A stretch of DNA of 64,000 nt from positions 72,909-136,908 of the forward strand of contig QKYT01000172.1 of assembly GCA_003550305.1 (NCBI GenBank). The letters are read 5' to 3'. Numbering within the stretch: the stretch's first letter is position 1; the number at the start of each line of letters is the position of its first letter. Made by a program: the position numbers and the translations under genes. Shown here piece by piece: positions 10,952 to 22,341 of the stretch. The stretch is from Glomus cerebriforme. Its lineage: Eukaryota > Glomeromycota > Glomeromycetes > Glomerales > Glomeraceae. The notes beneath the pieces are model-generated. The model worked only from the letters and a program-made list of their open reading frames with translations, did not search any database and was not told the DNA's origin.

Positions 10952-12170
10952 ATATATCGCAGATTAATTATTGTAAATAATTTACTTAGTAATAACATAT
11001 CTACTTATAATTTAATTCTTCATTATTTAGCTCAATTATATTTGTATTAACAAATAAATATTAAAATATTTCTGTCCTAATTATATTATTAATAGATTCA
11101 GTAAGATATGTATCAAGAACTTTTGTTATTATAGAAATCAAATCTTATCTAGGTACTGAGATAGTAGTAATATTTGTTGTAGTTATCTGTTTGTATTTGT
11201 AAAATTATTTCTATTGCTTTTCATCTCTCAATCTTAAATCAAGTCGATTAGCAATTTTACACAGAGTACTATTGGCTTTTAATTGTTATTTTATAATCCA
11301 ATTATATTCTTTAATCTTTGCAGTACTTTTAATGCCAACTGTGAAAATCTTATGAAGATAAGCTCAAGTCCATGACCTACAATTTTGATCTAATGAATAT
11401 AAAAGATAGTCTTTTATCATTAGATAATCATTAAGTAATTAGTTTCATTTTTATTTAAATAGTAACTCACATAAACTATTTCAGCATTAATAAAACTGTT
11501 TAATGAAATCATCTCATTTATTATCTAATTTTGCTTTCAAATTTTTAGGTAATTTTTATGCAATATGAAATATACAGTGGGCTGGATATGTTTCAGAAAA
11601 AATAATTAGAATTGCTACATCAAGTATAGAGTTTGCATTATAAACATGACAATTAGAGTTTGTCCAGTTGCTTTCTTGATACATTCAAGTATCCAAACAT
11701 GTGTTTTAAGAGATTTATCACTTACTAATGCTTGACAAACAAAACAGGTTTTACACTTGTTATTAATCACTATAAAAATTCCTAATGGTATCTGATACTA
11801 GTTAGTTTGAGCTATATTATTATTAATAACAACATCATAATATCTAAGCTATAGGTCCATTTAATCTGAAAACATTTAAAAAAAGCAATTTAAGTAATTA
11901 TCTTTATCTAATTCAAATTCAACAAACTAACACAAATCCTCAACTTTTTTTTGCATTAATGTAGTGAGTAATATGAATGCATTATTATAACCTTATCAAC
12001 ATTTTTGTATTTTTGAATTTCATTAGCTAAATTTTGATTTTGAAAGTACAGATCTGAAAACTAGGCTTTTAGAAGATTTTTTTGTATTGTAAGTGTTAAA
12101 TTTTCATGTTTTATCATTAATAAAATCTTATTAAGTACTTTATTAATAAATAATTAATATTTTGTTGCAA
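10952..12170 (-). pseudogene. MULE transposase, central DDE part
   Basis: The minus strand reads, from about 12160: ENLTLTIQKNLLKA, QNLANEIQKYKNVDKV, KVEDLC, FVEFELDKDNYLNCFF, RYYDVVINNNIAQTN (first catalytic Asp region), YQIPLGIFIVINNKCKT, FVCQALVSDKSLKTHVWILE, then AHCIFHI and NLKAKLDNK. It ends with SWT, FTVGIKSTAKIKEYNWIIK and NRLDLRLRDEKQ. This is the order of a MULE DDE transposase core. The reading frame changes many times and there are many stops. Its C-terminal half is at 8655-9622 across the Tc1 insertion, and its FAR1 domain at 15340-15600. Confidence 0.8.
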
Positions 12171-12539
12171 ATTTTTGTATATTAGATATAAGTAAGATTT
12201 CTAAACGAAATTCATTTTGGATTTTGTGAAATGGCAAAACTTCAAATAGTGAAGTTAAAACTATTAACAAAATGTTTTGCATTGGCGAAACTTTAATAAT
12301 TGCAAAATGGAGAAACTGCTGCAAAATTGATCAGTAAATCATCATATTTTAACAAGATCCAACACATTACCATTCTTAAGACCTTTTTGTGTTTACTACA
12401 AAATAAAGAAAAAAAGAAACATTAGTTATCATACTAACGTTTCTTAAACCCTCTTTGTCAAATTACAACTTATCCAAGACAAGTTCCCAAGGCCTTTTCA
12501 TGTTCATTACAAAAAAAAAATAAAAAATATTAGTTATTA

Positions 12540-13032
12540 CAGAGGACGATCAATGTTACATGGATATTTAAAGATATTTCAGTATCTATTAATTGAAATT
12601 TCATGATTTTATATTCATTAGATTCATCTCATTGAGAGGATTCGAATGATAATAAAATCATCTTTATATGATCAATATTCAATATACAATTACACTTCAA
12701 AAATTTAGATATTTTCTACAATATTTTTGGATCCAATAGTTGGTCTTTCATGATTTTTAGTTTATTATATTCATCTCATTGAGACGATTCAAATAATGGT
12801 AAATACATATTGATCAGATTAATAATGACTGAATCACGCCATTTTTTTTAAATTTTTAACTATTTATTATTCTAGTTGTACAAATCAGAATTTTTGCAGT
12901 GAGCATTCTTATACTGTTTATTTATTATAACTGTAAGTACAGAATAATATGTTAATTTATATTACATTAATATATAATGATCAGCATAATTTGGGTAGAA
13001 TAAAGTGTCCATATAACATTGATCACCCTCTG
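12540..13032. mobile_element. MITE with Tc1-type ends, inserted in the satellite
   Basis: The ends CAGAGGACGATCAATGTTAC and (inverted) CAGAGGGTGATCAATGTTAT are flanked by TA. The sequence splits one satellite unit between tagttat and actaatg. Inside are two copies of a palindrome-like motif centred on ctcattgagacga. No transposase is present. Confidence 0.75.
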
Positions 13033-13784
13033 TATACTAATGTTTCTTAAACTCTCTTTGCCAAATTTTAATTCACTCAAGACAAGTTTTCAAGACTATT
13101 CAGTATTCACAATAAAATAAAAAAATAAGAAACATTAGTCATCATATTAATATTTCTTAAACTCTCTTCGTCAAATTACAACTCACTCAAGACAACTTAC
13201 TCAAAACCGTTTAATATTCACTACAAAATAAAGAAGAAAGAAATGTTAGTCATCATACTAATATTTCTTAAATCCTCTTTGCCAAATTCTAATTTACCCA
13301 AGATAAGTTTTCAAGACTATTTAGTATTCACTACAAAGTAAAAAAATAAGAAACATTAGTCATCATACTAATATTTCTTAAATTCTCTTCACCAAATTAC
13401 AACTCACCCAAGATAAATTCCTAAGGCCTTTTCATGTTCATTACAAAATAAAAAAATAAGAAATATTAGTCATCATATTAATGTTTCTTAAACCTTCTTT
13501 ACCAAATTTTAACTTATCCAAGACAAATTCCTAAGGCCTTTTTGTGTTTACTATAAAATAAAGAAAAAAGAAACATTAGTCATCATACTAACATTTCTTT
13601 GCCAAATTTCAACTTATCCAAAACAAGTTTCCAAGACCATTTGGTGTTTACTATAAAATAAAAAAATAAGAACTATTAGTTATCATACTAACATTTCTTA
13701 AACTCTCTTTGTCAAATTTCAACTCACCCAAGACAAGTTTCTAAGACCATTTAGTGTTCACTATAAAATAAAAAATAAGAAATA

Positions 13785-14103
13785 CCATATAGTTCCGAAA
13801 TTAAGCACACTTTTTTTGTTATGGGAATGCTTAATTTTGGTGTATAATTTTTTTTAAAAAAATCATATTTATATTAATTTTGTATTTAGGATATCTTGTG
13901 TTCCAGTGATTAGAAATTAATGTAATTTAGCTCATTGGATTCGTCTCAATGAGAGNAATCNAATGGNAGTTATTTNATATCTNTAGNATAAATATTNGCC
14001 GAGATATCATAAATTTATTATCAAAAGAGTGCTTATTTTTGGGTTATTTCTTATATGTAAAGATGCTTATTTTTGGGTAATGCTTAATTTCAGAACTATA
14101 CAG
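13785..14103. mobile_element. MITE with TATAGTTC-GAAATTAAGCA ends, inserted in the satellite
   Basis: Left CCATATAGTTCCGAAATTAA and inverted right CTGTATAGTTCTGAAATTAA are flanked by TA. It splits a satellite unit at 13782/14106. It carries the motif ttcgtctcaatgagag and seven ambiguous bases at 13956-13997. Confidence 0.75.
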
Positions 14104-14570
14104 TATTAGTCATCATACTAATATTTCTTAAACTCTTTTCACCAAATTGCAACTCACCCAAGACAAGTTTTCAAGATCGTTTGGTGTTCACTATAAAATA
14201 AAAAAATAAAAAACATTGATCATTATACTAACATTTCTTAAATTCTCTTTACCAAATTACAACTCATTAGACAAATTTCCAAGGCCATTCTGATTTCTGC
14301 GTTGACTACAAAATAAAGAAAAAAAAATGTTAATTGTTATACTAATGTTTCTTAAACCTTTTTGTTAAAGTTTAACTTACCTAAGGCCATTTTATATTTA
14401 TTACAAAATAAAAAAAAAAAGAAACGTTAGTCATTATACTAACATCCTTTTCAAAACTTTAAACCAAAATGTTTGTATTTCTACAAATTAAAAAAAAAAT
14501 GTTAGTCGTTATAATAACATTTCTTAAAGCATTTCAGAACTTCCAACTTACCAAAAGTCTATAAGAAAAA

Positions 14571-15339
14571 TAGATTCATTAAGGATAGGGATTAGGATTA
14601 ATTAAAAATATTATTAGATAATTTTTTTTTTAAAAAAAAGATTATCTATCTATCTGATCAAAATTATTATCTGTTATGTTATATTATGTAAGAATTAATA
14701 ACAACATGATTATTTTTTTTAAGCTGTTTTTCATTATTTTCTAAAAATTTCATAATATATTTAAGTTTTATACAAATATTTAAATACTGTAATTTAGAAA
14801 AAGTTACATATTATAATTTTTCAAATTCTTTAAATTTTTTAATAATACTTCCTATATTGGATGAAAATTTAATTCTTGTAAATTTGAGAATAAACTAACA
14901 AATGATATTGGTAAATCAAAATTATTATTAGAAAGTATTAATTTATCATTATAACTATTATAGATATGTATTTTTTTAATGTAAAATTATTTTATTGCTG
15001 ATTATGTATTAAATTATAATATTAATGATTTATTAAAGAATTTGTACATAAATAATATAATAAATAAATAAATAAATTTTTTGTTTATATTATACAATAA
15101 TAATTTTTAATTGTAAATTACAATTTTATAAGTTATATAAGTTTTGCAAGTTTTATAAGTTTCATCAAGTTTTGTCAGTTTTGCAGTTTCTTATTTTATT
15201 AAAATTTTGACAAAATATTTAAACTAGTTTCACATACATCAATTGTTAAACTCATTAATTTTACCTAGGAATCTTAGGTATAAGTATATAATTATGTTAA
15301 TTAACAAATGTTATAATACCTATTTGTATTGCTTATTCA
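14571..15339. other. AT-rich DNA inside the MULE span
   Basis: It lies between the FAR1 fragment and the satellite array. I could not recognise MULE protein blocks here. A short run of degenerate 'agttttgcaagtttt' repeats occurs at 15130-15190. Confidence 0.4.
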
Positions 15340-15605
15340 AGATAAGTTAAATTTATATGCTATTGGCAACTTAATTTTTTTGTCTTAGTATTTTATTGCA
15401 TCCCTTTTAATACCATTTCTGCTATTTTTTTAGACTTGTATTTTTTACTAAATTTGAAATTCTTTTGTAAACTTAACTTTTATTATTTTATTTCATTCTG
15501 TATTTGATAATTGCAAATCCATTTCTAGCACCATATTCATCAAAATAGTTATCAACTTCATCTCATGTATTAAATTTAATATCTTTAGAGATATCTTTAA
15601 ATTTA
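15340..15605 (-). pseudogene. MULE N-terminal FAR1-type DNA-binding domain, decayed
   Basis: On the minus strand the fragments read DEVDNYFDEYGARNGFAIIK, then YRM, VYKR, KNFKFSKKYKSKKIAEM. This matches the FAR1 zinc-binding domain that precedes MULE transposase cores. Stops interrupt it. The same strand and order as the DDE core at 10952-12170 suggest one original element of which 3 kb in between is now occupied by satellite and AT-rich DNA. An alternative is two independent MULE fragments. Confidence 0.6.
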
Positions 15606-16095
15606 ACTATAAATTAAGATACTAACTATTAGTTTATTTATACATGTAATGATGTAAAGATATATAGCATAATGCGTAAGTGATTTAGTAGATATAGATA
15701 AGTACTTATTAAACTGTTATTATTTTCTTTATCTACATTAATATTTTCAACTCCTTCCATATCTTGTATGTTATTTATAGTATTGTTAATATTAATAGCA
15801 TTAATTTCAATTGGATATATGTTCATTAGAATTTATGTTATCTATTAGAAAAGGTAAAGATGTGAAAAAATAAGTTAAAAATTAAAGACAATTTAGAATA
15901 ATAGTAAGACCAGGTTTTTTTTTTAAGTAATAGTTTTGCTTGAGTTTTTTAATATAAAAATAAAATAGAGAAGGCTGGTATATATGAAAGTAGTGTTAGT
16001 AAAAGCATTTGTTTATGTTAATATGTATTTGTTTATTTTTGTTGAATGATGCGAAATGTGATCTTGTAAAGAATTTGCCATATTTTTTGATTTAT
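15606..16095. other. AT-rich DNA upstream of the FAR1 fragment
   Basis: A minus-strand frame at 15638-15826 (Asn/Ile-rich, containing NINNTINNIQDMEGVENINV) could be the N-terminal linker of the MULE protein but has no recognisable domain. Confidence 0.3.
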
Positions 16096-16097
16096 AA

Positions 16098-16475
16098 TAG
16101 AAAATGCAATGTATCTTAAATCTTACCTTGCATAAAAATCTTTGTATAAGATGTAAAGAAATATTAGAAAATGCAATATATCTTAAATCTTACTTTGCAT
16201 AAAAATCTTGTATAAAGTATAAAGGAATTTAATTATGACATAAGTTTGATTTATATTAGAAAATGTGATGTATCTTAAATTTCACTTTGCATAAAAATCT
16301 TAAAGAAGTTTAATTATAACATAAATTTGATTTACATTAGGAAATGCAATATATCTTAAATCTAGTTTTGCATAAAAATCTTATGTAAAAAAATAATAAG
16401 GGATTTATTTGTAATTTTTTTACATTAGGAAAATGTGATGTATCTTAAATCTCACATCACACAAAAAAATTTATA
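16098..16475. repeat. Five-copy tandem repeat, 66-90 bp spacing
   Basis: A core tagaaaatgcaatgtatctt followed by aaatcttactttgcataaa starts at about 16098, 16164, 16254, 16338 and 16424. The core is well conserved while the spacer between cores varies in length. Confidence 0.8.
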
Positions 16476-17754
16476 TTATATATACATATGTAACTAATCA
16501 GATTATATTTATTATATCATGCTAGATTTTAATTGTATCATCTCCATCCTGCTAGATTTTGAATATATTGCTTCCTACAAAATACACATTTATTCTTATT
16601 TAAATTATAAATTTTACTATAAAATTTTCTTTTACTTATTTTTGAAGTTTTTGGTTTTTCAGATATATTACATTTATAAGTATCAAAAGCAAGTTCTTTA
16701 TTGCAAGTTAAATATATTTAAGGGTAGAGTATACACTATATATAATTTTTTATTAATCATTGTGGCTAATTTATGTCACATGCAAATGATCTGCATATAT
16801 GAAAATTTTATACAAATCGAAACGAACATAAAATTTAATAAAGAATAAAATAAAATTGATAATTTCCATTAAAAAAATGCCACAAAATCTAATTACTTCT
16901 TCGAGAGTCCTTTTTATAGTAAACTACATTTATAATTAATAATTTTGCTATAATAAAAGTAAACTAATATGATGTTTAATCTAATTAATCTAGCATTACT
17001 AGTTACATAATTACAGGCACTTACAGCATATCTTTTCTTCCAAATATTTTATATTCTAATATATTTTAAAAAACAGAAATATTTCNTTAACTCAGAGATA
17101 ATAATTATAATATAATATATAAACAATATTATAGTAAATAACTTTCTTGTCTTTCTTTTTTTATTTAAGAGAAAAAAAACAAATAAAATAAACTTACTTT
17201 TTGGTTTTTATGATTATTTTTTGATAAAATATAAAAGTTTTAGTTATGGTCACTTAGGACAAACTAAAAAATTGGCAGACTTTTTGAAAAATTGGCAGTT
17301 TTTTAAACTTTATACGAACATAAAAGTATCTTAATAAAATAAAACAAACTTTAATTTTTATACTATGTATATTATTAGTTCCAAAGAGCTTACACAAAAA
17401 AATCTGAAAAAGGTTTAGCACATATTGCCTTTTTTTTATTAGACCATTATTTTCTTATATTACTTTAAAATTAATTTTCCATCACATGATTATCAAATTT
17501 ACATATACTGTGTACTCTAGTCTTAATATAGATAACAAGTGCTAGGTTGATAGTCCTTTCCAATGGATTTTTGTTTAATCATTGAGTTTATTGAATAAGT
17601 AAAAAATACATAAAGTTAAAATTTTAAAAGTTTAAAATATTTTTATTTGGCAGTTTGAAGTGGTTTCAAAAAATTATATATAGTAAAATTAATATTATTG
17701 GCTTGATTTATATGAAACACATGATTATATTTTTGTTTTATAATCACTAGATTT
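16476..17754. other. AT-rich intergenic DNA
   Basis: A 109-codon frame at 16519-16848 is Tyr/Ile/Phe-rich and looks like chance in AT-rich DNA. I see no other gene. A single ambiguous base lies at 17086. Confidence 0.4.
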
Positions 17755-17952
17755 TTGGGGGATGTCTAAAGCAAAGCAGAATCACGTGATCATAGTGCAT
17801 ACCTTCATTTTCCATTTTTCCTAAGTAGGACAGAATTTTTTCGATTATTTATCACCTGTTATTTGTCACATGCATAATTTCTTAATGCCATAATTCCAGC
17901 CAAAAATTTTACGAAAATCACGTGATTCCGCTCCGCTTTAGACGTACCCATT
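17755..17952. mobile_element. MITE with ~36-bp TIRs containing TCACGTGAT
   Basis: Left gatgtctaaagcaaagcaga then atcacgtgat; right, inverted, tacgtctaaagcggagcgga then atcacgtgat. The inner part contains cataattccagccaaaaatt, a motif that recurs elsewhere in the window. It is non-coding. Confidence 0.65.
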
Positions 17953-19459
17953 TTTTGGCAAATTTTTATGCAGATCAATTTTTAAGAATAAAATAAATTA
18001 ATAAACTTATCACAAAAATCTATAAGGCTTAATATTTATCAAATTTTTTATTTGACATTTTTTGATTTTCTACGGTAATAATAACTGTTTCAATGTTAGT
18101 AATAACATGCAATATCAGAAATGAATGACATTTAACCTTAATAAAACAATCATTAAATTTTGAGACCAATATCTCAGTAATTTGTAATGCTGTAAATACA
18201 GATTGTTGAAAAAGAAAAGATTTTAAAGCCCATAAGGTATAGAATATTTATTAATTATCAATAAATAAATACTTAAAACTAATACATAATCACATATATC
18301 ATATTAATGATTCAATTTTCCCGAATCCTAGCGAAATTCATTTTTTATAGAACTTTTTCGGAATATGTCACATTATGATATCCAGATATTAACTGCATTC
18401 CTAACTGATTAATCAAATACAATCCTATCAAAAAAATGTGCCATCTCATAAAATACATCACTTAAAAATCCTTGTGTAGATCTTTTGCTTTCTTTATTAA
18501 TCAAAACAGTTCTCACAAATTGTGATTAAGAATCTTTCATTCTATCACCCTTGAACTTTCACATGAATCACACCAAATAACAAAATTATCACGACTCCAC
18601 AATGTTAGCAAAGTAATTTGTAGATAATCATCCATCTATAAGGAAAAAATATATTTAATTTTTGAGAGATGAATACGAAGCGTGCGAGAGAAATAATATT
18701 TTTTTTTGTAATTGTCGTCAAACTTTGATACAGATGGTAATGATCATTATCATGTGTTTACGGTGACGCGAAGTTATAAATTTTGCTTGATTATAAGGTT
18801 ATGCGAAGCGCGAACATGGATTCCAATCTTCGGTGGCTTATATATGATTGGAATAATTGATGCAGAATTATCTTTCTTTTTTGAAAATTAACATCTGTAA
18901 ATTTATCATTAACTAAAGCATTAAGTGCATCTCATAATTAGAATTTTATATTGATCAAAACATTGATCTTCCGTTTTGAATTGGTGGTCAATTCTCGAGA
19001 TCAGTTTGATTTAATATAATTGATGTATAAATATTATGATTTAATAAAATAAATATCAATATTTTAATATTGAAACAATTTCGATTTAACTTTTACCTTC
19101 CTAATATCTTCTTTTTTAGTGATTAAAAAGAAAAAAAAAATCTTTTTTAAAATTTTTCTTTTAATTGTGATTAAAGAATGCATAAGGATGAATTATTGAT
19201 CAAAAAAATTGATTCATCATGAAATTAACAGTAAAATATTTTTGATCACTTTATTATAGATGCATCGATAAACCATCGAAAAGGAACATGAAATTTATAA
19301 TGACGCATTTTTAAAATAATTATTTAAATGAAGGTGTTTCGCCTTGACTTCAAAATCATTCGATTCATTCGATTTGAAAAAAAGATACTTGCTATTCAAA
19401 AGATAAAATTTTCACCTTTAACCCTCAAAAGAAAAAAAAAAAACTTTTTTTTTTGAAAT
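17953..19459. other. Intergenic DNA and upstream region of the secreted precursor gene
   Basis: No gene is recognised. Base composition rises in GC from about 18,650 rightward, marking the change from the transposon-rich to the gene-rich part. A pyrimidine/purine-rich tract directly precedes the ATG at 19460. Confidence 0.4.
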
Positions 19460-19948
19460 ATGAATCAATTCGTAATCTTCGCTTTTTTCCTTTTCCTCGC
19501 CACTTTGGTTAATTCTGTTCCTTTAATTATGGATAAAAGACAATTTTTAACGACACCAATTCTTTTAGATACAAATGAACAATCGTTAAATGCTGCAAAT
19601 GAAGCAGCGAATTCAGATCAACTTGATGTTTCAGCTTCAAACGAAAACGAGCAAGCTAACTCTTATGATTCAGATCAGGCGAATAATTTAGTCGTTTCTA
19701 AACGTAATATTATTCCTTATCCTGAACACAACATTCCTTATTCCAAAATTGAGACGAAACGCGACGTTAACCTACCTAAACAGGATCCAGTCAAGATTGA
19801 AAAAAGATTTGTTGGTATTCCTGCGTTGGGATTAATTGGAACTGGCTCAACTATTTCGAATGGTTTACCTTACTTGGCTTCTGATGGTGCAAATGGTTTA
19901 GCTGCCGGTCGTGACTCTTTTTCTAACGCCAATGCGTTTAGTTTTTAA
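19460..19948 (+). CDS. Secreted precursor with four dibasic (KR) processing sites
   Basis: A single uninterrupted frame encodes 162 residues. The first 19 residues (hydrophobic core FVIFAFFLFLATLV, then NSV) look like a secretion signal. Lys-Arg pairs at 26-27, 81-82, 100-101 and 115-116 would be cut by a Kex2-type protease. That would release segments 28-80 (acidic, Asn/Ala/Ser-rich), 83-99 (NIIPYPEHNIPYSKIET), 102-114 and 117-162 (Gly/Ala/Ser-rich). The 83-99 segment repeats NI-PY internally. There is no known enzymatic domain and no cysteine at all, so it is not a disulphide-rich effector. Kex2-cut secreted precursors are known in fungi as pheromones, signalling peptides or wall proteins; which applies here is not shown. 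Putative polyadenylation motifs (AATAAA) follow at about 20045 and 20063. Confidence 0.8.
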   Translation: MNQFVIFAFFLFLATLVNSVPLIMDKRQFLTTPILLDTNEQSLNAANEAANSDQLDVSASNENEQANSYDSDQANNLVVSKRNIIPYPEHNIPYSKIETKRDVNLPKQDPVKIEKRFVGIPALGLIGTGSTISNGLPYLASDGANGLAAGRDSFSNANAFSF

Positions 19949-20623
19949 ATATATATTCTAGTATGTATGTAATGTATGTAATTCTATTCTAGCAAATTAA
20001 ATTTTTCATGTATTATTATTTCGCCTTATATTTGTATTTTCTTAAATAAAATATTTTCGTTTCAATAAAGAACATTATTGTTCATATGTAATAAATAGTT
20101 TGTTAACATTTCCGGAACATTTGAACTGGTTGACAAATTTATTACTAATATCTTATCGAAATAATTGTTGAATAATTCTCCATTCTGATGATCCATCTGC
20201 ACGAAAGTTATCGTGCTAAATGTGAATTTAAAGTAGTAAAAAAAATTCTTTTAATCATAGACAGTTGATGTAACGTCATAAAATCATAATCTTTTATTTA
20301 ATTGATGATTAGTCTTGAAATGGATTTAATAAAACTTTAAATCATTCTTTATCTTCCATATTAAGTTAAACCATTTAAATTGATTAAAGCGTGAATCAGA
20401 AACATTTGAAATTGACCATATTGGAGTAATGGACCAATCATATTCAACAAAAATCTTTTATCTTTTTATTTTACAATGGGTCCTGCATGTGTTATGACTC
20501 TAACTAAAAAAGTATTGGTTAATGACATCATGAAATTATTAAATTATTTGATAAATTTTTAAATTGGAAGTTTTTCAAGTATATTTCTTTTTTCTTTTTT
20601 CTTTTTTTTTCTAAACACGAGTC
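19949..20623. other. Intergenic: 3' region of the precursor gene and 5' region of the BTB gene
   Basis: It contains the AATAAA motifs of the upstream gene and a T-rich tract (20585-20612) immediately before the BTB start codon. No other feature is seen. Confidence 0.5.
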
Positions 20624-21451
20624 ATGTCCCAAAGAAGTTCTGTTCATTACTACGAAGATGGTGATATTTTGATATCAATTCAAAATACTGTATTTCGTTT
20701 ACACAAGATTATATTATCAATTGCTTCAAAAATCTTTCAAGACATATTTGTTTACGCAAAACCTTCTTCGAGTGATAATTTACCGGATATCAAACTTGAT
20801 GAAATTTCTGTTGGGCCATTCGAAAGTCTTATTTCTTTTATTTATCATGATAAAAATTTTAAGATTACTTGGGATTGCGTGGAAGACCTTTCTCGACTCG
20901 GTGATAAATATGAAGTTGATATAGTACTTAGGGCCGTGGAAACTTTTTTGGAATCTCATTTTGTGGAAGATCCTCTTTTTTCACTAAAATTGGCTGATCA
21001 ATATCGATTTAAAAATGTTTATAAAGAGACTTCAAAATTAATTCTAGATGATTTACCTAATTACAAGTCAAAGAACGAGGAACTTTTTAAAAGACTTTCA
21101 ACTACTACAAGATTTTTACTTGTTGAAAAATATTTGGATTATCATCTCTTATGGTCTGAATTAATTTCTCAATCCTATAAGAATCTTTCAAGCTGTTTAC
21201 ACAATACATGTTTCGTAAATTACGTTAATAACAACTGTTATATTTCGATTGATCTCTCTCAACCACAATCCACTTCTTTCCATTGTTTTAAAGATTTTAT
21301 AAAAGGATTCATTCAAAATAAATCTATCCCTTGTCGTGTTCATTATAAAATTATGATGGAATTATGTAAATTATTTCAAAAATTTGAACGTCTTGAACGG
21401 GATAAAAGCATTGATAATGCTAATAGTTATTCATTTATTGAAATGAATTAA
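20624..21451 (+). CDS. BTB/POZ domain protein
   Basis: An intronless frame of 275 residues. The N-terminal BTB domain (about residues 10-115) starts HYYEDGDILISIQNTVFRLH, and its LHKIILSIASKIFQDIF segment matches the BTB core that drives dimerisation and cullin-3 binding. The remainder is helical (KLADQYRFKNVYKETSKLIL) and has no second named domain; there is no kelch, SPRY or TLDc domain. The likely role is a CUL3 ubiquitin-ligase adaptor, inferred from the family. A clear paralogue lies on the other strand at 50747-51637, sharing HYYEDGDIL, LSIASK.FQD, ADQYRFK.YKE and SKLILD. The start was chosen because it follows a T-rich 5' region and aligns with that of the paralogue. Confidence 0.85.
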   Translation: MSQRSSVHYYEDGDILISIQNTVFRLHKIILSIASKIFQDIFVYAKPSSSDNLPDIKLDEISVGPFESLISFIYHDKNFKITWDCVEDLSRLGDKYEVDIVLRAVETFLESHFVEDPLFSLKLADQYRFKNVYKETSKLILDDLPNYKSKNEELFKRLSTTTRFLLVEKYLDYHLLWSELISQSYKNLSSCLHNTCFVNYVNNNCYISIDLSQPQSTSFHCFKDFIKGFIQNKSIPCRVHYKIMMELCKLFQKFERLERDKSIDNANSYSFIEMN

Positions 21452-22341
21452 TGAATTTTATTTGTTAGTTTCTAATTTTTATATTTATATTAAAATTTCG
21501 TTTTTGTTTACATAATTTTGTAACACGTAATATGTAATGTATATATTTTAATAAAAAGGAGCATTTTTTTTATAATTAATAATATAAATTATTATCCAAG
21601 TATGTAAGTTGTTGATTTCCTGTATTCATGAAATAATTTATATGATAATTATATCAATTTAAGTCCACAAAAAAACATGCATAATTAAATAATGATGGTG
21701 TTGAAATTTTTTGTTGAAAATGAAAATTTCATTCTCAATTTTTAATCGTCTTAATCCTACAATTCACATAATAATAAAGTCTTAGTCTTTTTTATATTAC
21801 AAGAATACATCATATCAGAAACTTATTTTCCTTTTGATTATAATATTACTAAAATCATACGGTATAAGTGTATAACGATACCCTTCAAAGGGGGTAGGGT
21901 TACTATAGTTCACCATTTACGGTATGTACTGTAGTTAATCATATAACTGATAATATTTTAGGTCTGAATAAAAAAGAATCTTTTATCAATATTATTTTCG
22001 TTGGTGAAAACTGAAAAGTTGAATTAGTGTCTAATTTCAAACTTTTAATATATTTACTATTTACACGTCATTACAAAAATAATAGATTTCTTTCTTTTTT
22101 TTTCACTGATTCTTGTTTAATTCTCCTTTTTTTTCTAAAAAAAAAAAAATATCAATTTTCTTCAAAATTTTGTCTTTCATTTATAATTTTCATCATGGAT
22201 GAAATAATGAATAAATCAAATCAGGTTAATATTGATTACGGCGCAGGTAAAGAAAATTTTGTATTACGATTCAAGTAATATTTATAATCTATATATGTTT
22301 ATCATAAATCAAATATTTGTAAAGTTTCTTCCCTTTCATGT
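21452..22341. other. Intergenic between BTB gene and PB1-type gene
   Basis: AT-rich with homopolymers. An ATG at 22195 opens a short exon (17 codons, then GT at 22247) that would join in frame to 22325 as an alternative 5' exon of the next gene. Nothing else is supported. Confidence 0.4.

Larger units (their letters stand above)
12350..14570. repeat. Satellite-like array, ~108-bp unit, about 14 copies
   Basis: A unit containing ttagtcatcatactaa, then catttcttaaactctctttg, ccaaattacaactcaccca, agacaagttt and 'actataaaataaaaaaataag' recurs at about 12420, 12527, 13036, 13133, 13243, 13355, 13464, 13576, 13675, 13782, 14106, 14214, 14332, 14429 and 14504. The period is 97-118 bases and the copies are visibly diverged. 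Two MITEs interrupt it (12540-13032 and 13785-14103). It lies between the FAR1 and DDE parts of a MULE. There is no coding frame. Confidence 0.85.

Noticed and set aside
10219..11050. Several plus-strand frames of 70-95 codons
   Set aside because: They overlap the Tc1 transposase and its terminal repeat on the other strand.
16519..16848. 109-codon frame rich in Tyr, Ile and Phe
   Set aside because: The composition is what AT-rich DNA gives by chance; no domain and no flanking gene signals.
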